Assembly (NCBI GenBank): GCA_910584665.1 | Contig: CAJUBL010000068.1 | Span: forward strand, 1-14,563 | Origin: an uncultured Muribaculaceae bacterium | GTDB lineage: Bacteria > Bacteroidota > Bacteroidia > Bacteroidales > Muribaculaceae | Reading direction: 5' to 3' | DNA: 14,563 nt | In this document: in pieces, positions 1-5,920 of the stretch | Position numbering within the stretch: the stretch's first letter is position 1 | Layout: each line of letters starts with the position of its first letter | Made by a program: the position numbers and the translations under genes | Notes under the pieces: generated by a model | Told to the model about the DNA's origin: nothing | Databases searched by the model: none | Seen by the model: only the letters and a program-made list of their open reading frames with translations

Positions 1-57
1 TTCGAACCCTCACAGGCGGAACCAGAATCCGACGTGCTACCATTACACCACAAGACA
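1..57 (-). tRNA. tRNA-Gln (anticodon CUG), partial
   Basis: Read on the minus strand, base 57 is the tRNA 5' end. The 5' acceptor strand (TGTCTTG), T8, a four-pair D stem (GTGT with GCAC) around a loop containing GGTA, an anticodon loop TTCTGGT and the start of the T arm (GAGGG TTCGAA) follow in the expected order. The anticodon CTG lies at 23-25 and reads the glutamine codon CAG. The outermost anticodon-stem pair looks like a U-C mismatch; the other four pair. The window begins inside the T loop, so the 3' part of the T arm and the 3' acceptor strand are missing. A good promoter lies about 40 bases upstream. Confidence 0.9.
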
Positions 58-96
58 ATTTTAAAGTGTCAACCGATCTCTTTCGTTTTGACAGTG

Positions 97-127
97 CAAA
101 GGTATGGATGTTTTTTGATATGGCAAA
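97..127 (-). promoter_or_regulatory. Promoter of tRNA-Gln
   Basis: On the minus strand there is a -33 TTTG (124-127), a 19-base spacer and a perfect -7 box TACCTTTG (97-104). This is the Bacteroidota sigma-ABfr pattern. Transcription would start near 90, about 33 bases before the tRNA 5' end. The spacer holds a run of six A on the transcribed-sense strand (111-116). Confidence 0.8.
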
Positions 128-161
128 ATGTTTTTGGATTTTTTTTCAAAAAAGTTTTGGC

Positions 162-169
162 TACCTTTG
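162..169 (+). promoter_or_regulatory. -7 box upstream of the DUF1599 gene
   Basis: TACCTTTG matches the Bacteroidota -7 consensus TAnnTTTG and lies 25 bases before the ATG at 195, which implies a leader of roughly 19 bases. The -33 side is poor: the nearest TTTG (133-136) is 25 bases upstream rather than 19-21, and a T8-C-A6 tract (139-153) fills the spacer. The promoter is back to back with the tRNA-Gln promoter. Confidence 0.6.
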
Positions 170-194
170 TGTCATTAAACAAAACAATTGAGAA

Positions 195-743
195 ATGAAT
201 AATACGATAGATGAGTTTGATGCTGCTATAAAAGTGTGCCGAGATTTGTATATCAGAAAGTTGCGCGATTATGGGGCATCGTGGCGTCTTATGAGACCGT
301 GCTCGATTACCGATCAGATATTAATCAAGGCTACCAGAATACGTTCTCTTGAGACCAAGGGGCATGCGATGGTCGATGAGGGCATCATGCCTGAATTTAT
401 CGGCATTGTAAATTATGGAATCATCGGTCTCATTCAGCTTGAGTCTGGCGTAAGTGATGTAAAGGATATAACTGTAGAGCAGGCTGTAGAGAGGTATGAC
501 AGATGGATGTCAGAGACAAGGACGCTGATGCTTTCAAAGAATCATGACTATGACGAGGCATGGAGGCTTATGAGAGTCTCAAGTTATACTGATCTGATCC
601 TTACCAAGCTGATGCGAACTAAAGAGATTGAGGATAATAATGGTGCCACTACGGTGTCGGAAGGTATTGATGCCAATTATATGGATATGGTGAATTATGC
701 AATCTTCGGAATCATTAAGCTCACTGAACAGGGTGAAGCATAA
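195..743 (+). CDS. DUF1599 domain protein with two tandem copies
   Basis: A cytoplasmic protein of 182 residues with no signal peptide or membrane segment, made of two copies of one unit. Copy 1 spans about residues 14-83 and copy 2 about 107-176. Both hold DYxxxWRLMRxxSxTDxIxxK (residues 25-45 and 118-138) followed by VNYxIxGxIxL (72-82 and 166-176). This matches the Bacteroidota DUF1599 family (PF07659), described as duplicated; I recall the domain also being linked to nucleotide modification, but I am not certain of this. The biochemical function is unknown to me. It opens the rightward cluster, and its 3' end overlaps the next gene's open frame out of frame. The ATG at 195 fits the upstream -7 box and the start of copy 1. 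Confidence 0.85.
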   Translation: MNNTIDEFDAAIKVCRDLYIRKLRDYGASWRLMRPCSITDQILIKATRIRSLETKGHAMVDEGIMPEFIGIVNYGIIGLIQLESGVSDVKDITVEQAVERYDRWMSETRTLMLSKNHDYDEAWRLMRVSSYTDLILTKLMRTKEIEDNNGATTVSEGIDANYMDMVNYAIFGIIKLTEQGEA

Positions 744-2016
744 CGGCACCAGGCACGAGGTGTCTGGGCGGACCCGGGTTATCGTATTATTGATGAGGAT
801 TATAGTGGGGTCTGTATTTGTAATATCGGGTCTTTCAAAGCTGATTGACCTGTGGGGTACAGTGTTCAAGATCGAGGATTATGTTACTGTCTGGGGAATA
901 GACTTGCCGCGCACGGTTATCATGATATGCGGTCTGGCTCTGTCTGCTTTTGAATTCTCGTCTGGAATATTGCTTGCGACAGGATGTTATAGAAGGACGG
1001 TGACCTGGGGGCTTATGATCTGTATGTTGTTTATGGTGCCGCTTACATTATACATCTGGATTGCGGATCCGGTCAGTGATTGCGGATGTTTCGGAGATTT
1101 TCTGATCATAAGTAATGAAGCGACTTTTTTTAAAAATGTCGTGATTACGTCGATGGTTGTATATCTACTGTTGTATAATAAGAGAGTCGGGGGGCTGTTT
1201 TCGGCTCCTATACAGTGGATTGTCGTGTCCGTTGTTTTGTTTTATTGTATTGTTGTAGCACTGATAGGCTATAATATCCAGCCTATGGTTGATTTCAGGC
1301 CTTTCAAAGTGGGGGGACCTCTTGTTGAAGATTCTGCGGATAACGGTGAGGTTCTTTTCAGGTATAGCCGTAAAGATGAAGTAAAAGATTTTTGTGCTGA
1401 TGAGTTGCCTGACGAGTCAGACGGATGGACGTTTGTGGAACGCTTGGAATCTGAAAACAGGAAATTGCGTCAGCTTGATGTCTACGACCCTGTAACCGGC
1501 GATGACGTTACGATGGATTATATTGCCGGTAATGATTCGCTGTTGTTGCTGGTGATTCCTGAGCCTGCGAGGGCGGATCTCTCCTGTACGTATACTATCA
1601 ATGAGTTGGCGGAGAGAGTCGTCGGTGACGGTGGCGACTTTGTGGCTCTGCTGGCGACAGGTGATCGTGGTATAGAGAGATGGAAGGATCTCTCCATGGC
1701 ATCATACCCCTGTCTTGAAGCTGACGATACTCAGCTCAAGGAGTTGTCGCGCGGTGTGATGTCAATGGTGTGGGTCACCGATGATACCATAAGATGGAAG
1801 CGCACTGTGGCTTCGATAAGTCTCGAAGATACAGAATCGGTTTCATCAGGAGAAATGTCGGTCAGTCAGCTTAGCTTTGACGGCAATGTATATATGTGGA
1901 ATATCACGTTGTCTCTGATTGTGACTCTGACGTTGCTGTATGTGTTTCAGACTGCGGTCGAGAAATTGGTGAAGCTTATTGTAAAAGACGTTGCACAGGT
2001 GGAAAATGTTCATTAA
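697..2016 (+). CDS. DoxX/MauE-like membrane protein with a thioredoxin-like C-terminal region (BT_3928-type)
   Basis: The N-terminal half is a DoxX/MauE-type membrane domain: hydrophobic segments at about 28-49, 72-97, 103-123, 145-161 and 172-191, with the sequence SGLSKLID in the first and a CGCFGD motif (129-134) between the third and fourth. A soluble region (about 200-398) follows, then a last hydrophobic segment (399-418). The soluble part has a thioredoxin-like order of elements: a strand near 281-288, a helix near 300-309, a strand near 314-320, and a TQLKELSRGV...VWVTDDTIRW stretch near 345-367. It has no CxxC; cysteines 297 and 339 are its main candidates for redox chemistry. The arrangement upstream of tpiA resembles B. 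thetaiotaomicron BT_3928 from memory. The start is unsettled: ATG 697 overlaps DUF1599 by 47 bases, GTG 733 overlaps by 11, and ATG 793 falls inside the first membrane segment. Confidence 0.75.
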   Translation: MQSSESLSSLNRVKHNGTRHEVSGRTRVIVLLMRIIVGSVFVISGLSKLIDLWGTVFKIEDYVTVWGIDLPRTVIMICGLALSAFEFSSGILLATGCYRRTVTWGLMICMLFMVPLTLYIWIADPVSDCGCFGDFLIISNEATFFKNVVITSMVVYLLLYNKRVGGLFSAPIQWIVVSVVLFYCIVVALIGYNIQPMVDFRPFKVGGPLVEDSADNGEVLFRYSRKDEVKDFCADELPDESDGWTFVERLESENRKLRQLDVYDPVTGDDVTMDYIAGNDSLLLLVIPEPARADLSCTYTINELAERVVGDGGDFVALLATGDRGIERWKDLSMASYPCLEADDTQLKELSRGVMSMVWVTDDTIRWKRTVASISLEDTESVSSGEMSVSQLSFDGNVYMWNITLSLIVTLTLLYVFQTAVEKLVKLIVKDVAQVENVH

Positions 2017-2021
2017 CTTTG
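1990..2021 (+). promoter_or_regulatory. Internal promoter for tpiA
   Basis: GTTG (1990-1993), a 20-base spacer and a perfect -7 box TAACTTTG (2014-2021) form a good Bacteroidota promoter. The TAA of the -7 box is also the stop codon of the DoxX-like gene. Transcription would begin near 2028, giving a leader of about 38 bases that contains the GGGTC-T-GACCC palindrome. Confidence 0.6.
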
Positions 2022-2036
2022 CGCTTTGAAAAATAC

Positions 2037-2047
2037 GGGTCTGACCC
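2037..2047. repeat. 11-base palindrome in the tpiA leader
   Basis: GGGTC-T-GACCC is a perfect five-base inverted repeat with a single central base, directly after the predicted tpiA transcription start and 18 bases before the ATG. A one-base loop cannot fold as a full RNA hairpin, so if it matters at all a protein-binding site is likelier. Chance occurrence is possible. Confidence 0.3.
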
Positions 2048-2065
2048 ATTAAACATTATATAGAA

Positions 2066-2824
2066 ATGAGAAAGAATATTGTAGCCGGCAACTGGAAGAT
2101 GAATACAGATCTTCAGGAGGGAGTAGCCCTTGCCAAGGAAGTCAATGCGGCACTTGAGGGCGTAGAGCCTAAGTGTGATGTTATTATCTGTGTACCTTTT
2201 ACTCACCTTGCTTCGGTGAATGCTGTCATTGACAGCAATAAGCTTGGTCTTGGTGCTGAGAACTGTGCTGATCATGCAAGTGGAGCCTACACCGGTGAAA
2301 TTTCTGCATCGATGGTAGCATCCACCGGAGCGAAATATGTAATTCTCGGGCACTCGGAGCGTCGTCAATATTATGGCGAGACCAGCGAGACACTCAGGGA
2401 AAAGGTCGCACTGGCATTCGATAATGGCCTTACTCCGATCTTCTGCATAGGAGAAGTACTTGAAGAGCGTGAGAACGGATCTTACTTTGATGTTGTAAGG
2501 AAGCAGATCGAGAGCGCTCTGTTCCACTTGTCGGCTGATGATTTCGGCCGTATTATTCTGGCTTACGAGCCAGTGTGGGCTATCGGCACCGGCAAGACTG
2601 CATCCGACGATCAGGCTCAGGAGATGCATGCTTTCATACGTGGCGTTATTGCTGAAAAATATGGTAAGGATGTTGCCGACAATACATCGATCCTGTATGG
2701 CGGCAGCTGCAAGCCCACCAATGCTGCGGCACTGTTTGCAAAGCCTGATGTTGACGGCGGTCTGATCGGTGGCGCTGCTCTCAAGGCCGATTCGTTCATG
2801 GGTATTGTTACCGCTTTTAATTAA
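2066..2824 (+). CDS. tpiA: Triosephosphate isomerase
   Basis: Interconverts dihydroxyacetone phosphate and glyceraldehyde 3-phosphate in glycolysis and gluconeogenesis, as a cytoplasmic (beta/alpha)8 barrel. At 252 residues it has the normal family length and all signature residues: Asn9 and Lys11 in GNWKMN, the electrophile His96 in GHSERR, the catalytic base Glu168 in AYEPVWAIGTGKTAS with the mobile loop directly after it, and the phosphate-binding YGGS (211-214) and GG (235-236) loops. The ATG places GNWKMN eight residues from the start, as expected. It has its own predicted promoter and is followed 19 bases later by the SPOR gene, so the two are probably cotranscribed. Confidence 0.98.
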   Translation: MRKNIVAGNWKMNTDLQEGVALAKEVNAALEGVEPKCDVIICVPFTHLASVNAVIDSNKLGLGAENCADHASGAYTGEISASMVASTGAKYVILGHSERRQYYGETSETLREKVALAFDNGLTPIFCIGEVLEERENGSYFDVVRKQIESALFHLSADDFGRIILAYEPVWAIGTGKTASDDQAQEMHAFIRGVIAEKYGKDVADNTSILYGGSCKPTNAAALFAKPDVDGGLIGGAALKADSFMGIVTAFN

Positions 2825-2843
2825 TCCGGACCTGACGTACGGA

Positions 2844-3350
2844 ATGACTATTTCACGACACACATTCGCTATGATTGTTGCCGTAATGGCCATAAGCCCG
2901 TTGGCTGCACACGAGGTGGCCAACGTGGCTCGTGCCATCAATGCGGATACAACCTCAACCATTCGGATCATACAGTCTCCGTTACTTGAAAGATTGTCTG
3001 ACTGTATTGAATCATATACGGAGCCTGTCGTGGAAATAGAACAGAATGATATTGCGGATAGCGAAAACGGCATGCAGACCCGCGTCGCCGGTTATCGTGT
3101 TCAGGTTTTCTCGGACAATAATCAGCGTACGGCCAAAGGTGAGGCTCGTTCCAAGGAAAAACAGCTGAGGGGCGCTTTTCCGGATTTCGGAACCTACGTG
3201 GTCTATAACAGTCCGTTCTGGCGACTGAAAGTCGGTGATTTCCGTACGCAGCACGAGGCTGAGGCTGCCGCTGACGAGATTAAGAGCCGCTTCCCGTCAT
3301 TTGCGCGTGAGGTACGGGTTGTGCGTGACCGAGTTAACGTCCGACGTTAG
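2844..3350 (+). CDS. Exported SPOR-domain protein
   Basis: A 168-residue protein starting at ATG 2844, 19 bases after tpiA. This start gives a signal peptide (residues 1-22, hydrophobic core from about 8 to 20, likely cleavage after PLAA), whereas the more upstream ATG at 2769 would overlap tpiA and bury the signal. A low-complexity linker (about 25-78) leads to a SPOR domain (about 81-162), marked by YRVQVFS, then YNSPFWRLKVGDFRTQHEAEAA. SPOR domains bind peptidoglycan stripped of stem peptides at septa, so a periplasmic, cell-wall-linked location is inferred. No lipobox cysteine is seen. A specific division role is not shown by the sequence. Confidence 0.88.
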   Translation: MTISRHTFAMIVAVMAISPLAAHEVANVARAINADTTSTIRIIQSPLLERLSDCIESYTEPVVEIEQNDIADSENGMQTRVAGYRVQVFSDNNQRTAKGEARSKEKQLRGAFPDFGTYVVYNSPFWRLKVGDFRTQHEAEAAADEIKSRFPSFAREVRVVRDRVNVRR

Positions 3351-3367
3351 GTACACGAGCGTCGACG

Positions 3368-3375
3368 TAATTTTG
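3368..3375 (+). promoter_or_regulatory. Possible -7 box directly before folE
   Basis: TAATTTTG matches TAnnTTTG and ends seven bases before the folE ATG at 3383. If used, transcription would start at or next to the start codon, making a nearly leaderless mRNA. No convincing -33 TTTG lies 19-21 bases upstream, so this is tentative; folE could equally be read from the tpiA promoter. Confidence 0.35.
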
Positions 3376-3382
3376 CGACATC

Positions 3383-3958
3383 ATGAATCAAGAACTTACA
3401 ACCGAAGAAATTATTTCGGCGATAGCCGGACATTACAGGTCTATTATCGAATTGCTTGGTGAGGATCCGGAACGTGAAGGTCTTCGGAAAACCCCTGTAA
3501 GGGCAGCCAAGGCAATGTATTATGCAACGAAAGGATATCGTGAGGATGCCTCCGTGGTGATGAGTCAGGCTATATTTGAGTATGCCGGTTCTCAGATAAT
3601 TGTAGTGAAGGATATTGAGTTTTACTCACTGTGTGAACATCATGTTCTTCCTTTTTTCGGCAAGGTATCGATCGGATACATACCTAATGGCAATATGATA
3701 GGCTTGAGCAAGCTTGCCCGGGTGGTTGATGTTTTTGCCCGCAGGCTTCAGGTTCAGGAACGCCTTACATCTCAGATATGTGAAGCAGTGACAGAGTCGT
3801 TATCGGCTTACGGTGTTATTGTAGCATGCCGGGCTGAACATTTATGTATGAAGATGAGGGGAGTGGAGAAACAGGATTCAAGTACTGTCACAATTGATTA
3901 TTCAGGTCGTTTTGCTGAGGATCCTGCGTTAAGGCAGGAGTTTTTCAACATGCTCTGA
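3383..3958 (+). CDS. folE: GTP cyclohydrolase I (type I, zinc-dependent)
   Basis: Converts GTP to 7,8-dihydroneopterin triphosphate, the first step to tetrahydrofolate and other pterins. The 191-residue length is normal for the bacterial enzyme. Key residues are present: the zinc ligands Cys84, His87 and Cys155 in SLCEHH and AEHLCM, catalytic His86 and His153, the PEREGLRKTP stretch (29-38), and the GLSKLARVVDVFARRLQVQE segment (107-126) that forms part of the active site at the subunit interface. It lies 32 bases after the SPOR gene and ends at a strong bidirectional terminator. This is the zinc-dependent FolE, not FolE2. Confidence 0.97.
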   Translation: MNQELTTEEIISAIAGHYRSIIELLGEDPEREGLRKTPVRAAKAMYYATKGYREDASVVMSQAIFEYAGSQIIVVKDIEFYSLCEHHVLPFFGKVSIGYIPNGNMIGLSKLARVVDVFARRLQVQERLTSQICEAVTESLSAYGVIVACRAEHLCMKMRGVEKQDSSTVTIDYSGRFAEDPALRQEFFNML

Positions 3959-3970
3959 TTAAGTGCGTGC

Positions 3971-4020
3971 AAAAAATAATGGTCACCCTAAGCTTCAGGC
4001 TAACGGGTGACCATTTCTTT
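3971..4020. terminator. Bidirectional rho-independent terminator
   Basis: A perfect 11-base-pair stem, AATGGTCACCC (3978-3988) with GGGTGACCATT (4005-4015), encloses a 16-base loop in which AGC and GCT can pair further. Six A (3971-3976) on the left serve as a U run for leftward transcripts, and TTTCTTT on the right serves rightward ones. It sits between the convergent ends of folE (3958) and the S4 gene (4039). Confidence 0.88.
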
Positions 4021-4038
4021 CTGACGGTGTCAGTGTCT

Positions 4039-4470
4039 CTAATCATCACTTTCATCAAAGTCAAAATCCCAGCCAATGGACTCATCTGTGAATTGCTGCA
4101 ACTGACGCCCCTCTTTTTTAGTAGGTCGGCCAAGACCTTTCCGGCGGTCGATAAATCCGTTTATCCTGACAATATCAAGCAGATCGTACTGGCTTTGTGG
4201 AGTTATATTTTCGAGATATTCCGGCACCAGTTTTGCACCAAGTCGATTTTCCGATAATTGCAGAACCCTGAAACTATAGGTGATCGGCGGTTTACGTACA
4301 TTGATAATGTCGCCAGGTTTTATTGTTCGGGCCGGTTTGGCTATGATTTCGTTTCCATCCGTGCCGATGGATATACGGCCTTTCCTGCACTCTTCAGTCG
4401 CTATGGTGCGTGTCTTGAAGATTCGCATGGCCCACATCCATTTGTCTATACGTTCTTCGTTCTGTGCCAT
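4039..4470 (-). CDS. S4-domain RNA-binding protein, Hsp15 (HslR)-like
   Basis: A 143-residue protein with an N-terminal S4 RNA-binding domain (about residues 7-70), opening with RIDKWMWAMRIFKTRT and a GRISIG turn. The C-terminal part has the basic RPTKKEGRQLQQF stretch (about 115-127) typical of the Hsp15 family, then a very acidic tail (DFDFDESDD). E. coli Hsp15 binds stalled 50S subunits that still carry peptidyl-tRNA on the 50S side; a similar ribosome-rescue role here is inferred from family likeness. Its position six bases after pth, whose product also acts on peptidyl-tRNA, supports that. It is the last gene of the rplY-pth operon and ends at the bidirectional terminator. Confidence 0.88.
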   Translation of the reverse strand: MAQNEERIDKWMWAMRIFKTRTIATEECRKGRISIGTDGNEIIAKPARTIKPGDIINVRKPPITYSFRVLQLSENRLGAKLVPEYLENITPQSQYDLLDIVRINGFIDRRKGLGRPTKKEGRQLQQFTDESIGWDFDFDESDD

Positions 4471-4476
4471 GGTGCG

Positions 4477-5040
4477 CTATTTATTGTTGAATTTACACAT
4501 GGCGTTTCCTATGCCTTCGAGAACAAATGATTTTATAGCATCCGTGGCAATATCTATCCTCTCAGGTAACAGTGACTGTTGCTCGCGTGTGAATGTTCCG
4601 AGAACATAGTCGACCTGCATTCCCTGGTTGAAATCGTGGCCTATGCCGAATCGCAGGCGGGGATAGGCCTGAGATCCAAGCATCTGAGCTATGCTTTTAA
4701 GTCCGTTGTGTCCGGCATCACTGCCTGATGCTTTAATACGTAAAGAACCGAAAGGCAAAGCGATATCGTCGACAAGAATAAGTATGTGGTCAATCTGAAT
4801 GTTTTCTTTCTGTGACCAGTATCTTACAGCATTGCCGCTTAGATTCATGAATGTTGATGGTTTCAGGAGTACAAGCTGCTTGTTTTTAAGACGGGAGTAT
4901 GCGATGTCGCCATAACGTTCGGTCTTAAAAGTGATATTGGATGCCTCGGCAAAGGCATCCAATATCATAAAACCTATATTGTGACGAGTATCGCTGTATT
5001 CGTAGCCCGGATTTCCGAGCCCTACAATCAGATACTTCAT
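4477..5040 (-). CDS. pth: Peptidyl-tRNA hydrolase
   Basis: Cleaves the ester bond of peptidyl-tRNA released from stalled ribosomes, recycling tRNA in the cytoplasm. The 187 residues from the ATG at 5038-5040 have normal family length and start directly with the canonical MKYLIVGLGNPG; an open frame extending to 5118 would run into rplY and is rejected. Active-site residues are present: Asn10, His20 (TRHN), Asn66 (FMNLSGN), Asp92 in VDD and Asn112 in GHNG. The loop after VDD is about one residue shorter than in E. coli. It begins 20 bases after the rplY stop and is followed by the S4 gene after six bases, so all three are likely one transcript. Confidence 0.96.
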   Translation of the reverse strand: MKYLIVGLGNPGYEYSDTRHNIGFMILDAFAEASNITFKTERYGDIAYSRLKNKQLVLLKPSTFMNLSGNAVRYWSQKENIQIDHILILVDDIALPFGSLRIKASGSDAGHNGLKSIAQMLGSQAYPRLRFGIGHDFNQGMQVDYVLGTFTREQQSLLPERIDIATDAIKSFVLEGIGNAMCKFNNK

Positions 5041-5060
5041 GACAATCAAAATGGAGTAGG

Positions 5061-5711
5061 TTACTTGCCGGCGGTAGCCTGAGCGCCACGTGCGGCACGT
5101 GTGAGCTGAACGGCACATACAACGGCGTTCTTGGCATTGACAAGCTCAAGACCATCGAAGTGCAGGTCTCCGACCTGCATTGTCTTGCCAAGACCGAGGT
5201 TGTCGACATTGATGACGAGACGTTCCGGAATGGCAGTGTAGACAGCTTTAACTTTCAGTTTCTTCATAGAAAGACTGAGCTTACCACCGGCCTTTACACC
5301 CTCGGCGTGGCCTTCAAGTGAAACGGGAACTTCCATAACGACTGGTTTGGTGTCGTTTACTTCAAGGAAGTCAAGGTGAAGAATGGTATCCTTAACCGGG
5401 TGAAACTGGATTTCCTTGAGGATGGCCATCTTCTTCTGTCCGTTATATTCGAGTTCTACAGCGAAGATTTCGGGTGTGTAGATAAGTTTGCGGACAGCGT
5501 CATTTGTAACAGTAAGGTCGGTTGTGATCATAGCCTTGCCGTCACCGATCTCAACGATCTTCTCTCCAGCCTGAAGGGTACCGGTATAGGGCAGTGTGAA
5601 TACTTCTCCTCCGTTCAGAACTACGGGAATTTTACCCTCGCAACGGAGAGTCTTTGCTGCTTTCTTACCGAGATCTGTACGTGGCTCGGCAACCAATTTG
5701 AATGATTTCAT
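5061..5711 (-). CDS. rplY: 50S ribosomal protein L25, CTC type
   Basis: A 5S rRNA-binding ribosomal protein of the long (TL5/CTC) form, 216 residues. The N-terminal L25 domain (about 1-95) starts with the usual FKLVAEPRTDLGKKAAKTLR and contains GKIPVVLNGG; HPVKDTILHLDFLEV (about 115-129) leads into the beta-rich C-terminal domain with VPVSLEGHAEGVKAGG and a VGDL stretch. The tail is Ala/Gly-rich. It heads an operon with pth, a neighbour pairing also common in other phyla. A good promoter lies upstream and implies a leader of about 75 bases. The ATG at 5709-5711 gives the standard N-terminus. Confidence 0.95.
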   Translation of the reverse strand: MKSFKLVAEPRTDLGKKAAKTLRCEGKIPVVLNGGEVFTLPYTGTLQAGEKIVEIGDGKAMITTDLTVTNDAVRKLIYTPEIFAVELEYNGQKKMAILKEIQFHPVKDTILHLDFLEVNDTKPVVMEVPVSLEGHAEGVKAGGKLSLSMKKLKVKAVYTAIPERLVINVDNLGLGKTMQVGDLHFDGLELVNAKNAVVCAVQLTRAARGAQATAGK

Positions 5712-5791
5712 TTCTGATTGAATTTAATTGTGTTACTCAAAATTAAGATGCTTCCTAATTTCCCATCACACGGGAGTGCTAAAAAGCGGTG

Positions 5792-5823
5792 CAAAGTTAG
5801 TCTTTTTTCATTAGGCAAGCAAA
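5792..5823 (-). promoter_or_regulatory. Promoter of the rplY-pth-S4 operon
   Basis: On the minus strand a -33 TTTG (5820-5823), a 20-base spacer and a perfect -7 box TAACTTTG (5792-5799) form a full Bacteroidota promoter. Predicted start is near 5786. The roughly 75-base leader includes a short TCCC/GGGA inverted repeat (5761-5775), too small to call a regulatory structure. The spacer holds six A on the sense strand (5803-5808). Confidence 0.8.
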
Positions 5824-5846
5824 TTTTCACCTGGAAAATGTAATGA

Positions 5847-5892
5847 ATACAGACTGCGATATTCCTGATAAAGGAAATACCGCAGTCTGTAT
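5847..5892 (-). terminator. Hairpin after glgP, probable terminator
   Basis: ATACAGACTGCG (5847-5858) pairs perfectly with CGCAGTCTGTAT (5881-5892), and TTCCT/AGGAA (5862-5866 and 5872-5876) extends the stem inside, closing on a short loop. It lies 29 bases after the glgP stop and ahead of the rplY promoter, as expected for the end of the glycogen operon. The leftward U run after it is weak (CATTACATTTT), so intrinsic termination is inferred, not certain. Confidence 0.6.
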
Positions 5893-5920
5893 GTGATTAA
5901 GGACAGTCTGTCAATATGGA

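Noticed and set aside
139..153. T8-C-A6 tract as a terminator hairpin
   Set aside because: No gene ends here, the stem would be only A-T pairs with a one-base loop, and it lies between two divergent promoters; a structural promoter element fits better.
2769..2843. Upstream extension of the SPOR gene overlapping tpiA
   Set aside because: It would place 25 residues before a normal signal peptide; ATG 2844 after the tpiA stop is the better start.
1976..3073. A 365-codon open frame on the minus strand across tpiA and the SPOR gene
   Set aside because: It is antisense to two clear genes, its translation shows no recognisable domain, and it owes its length to codon bias on the coding strand.
5041..5118. 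Longer start for pth reaching into rplY
   Set aside because: The canonical MKYLIVGLGNPG begins at 5040, and the extra 26 residues are simply rplY read in another frame.
5712..5786. Ribosomal-protein autoregulatory leader upstream of rplY
   Set aside because: The only structure seen is a four-pair TCCC/GGGA stem; it does not resemble a known leader motif that I can identify.
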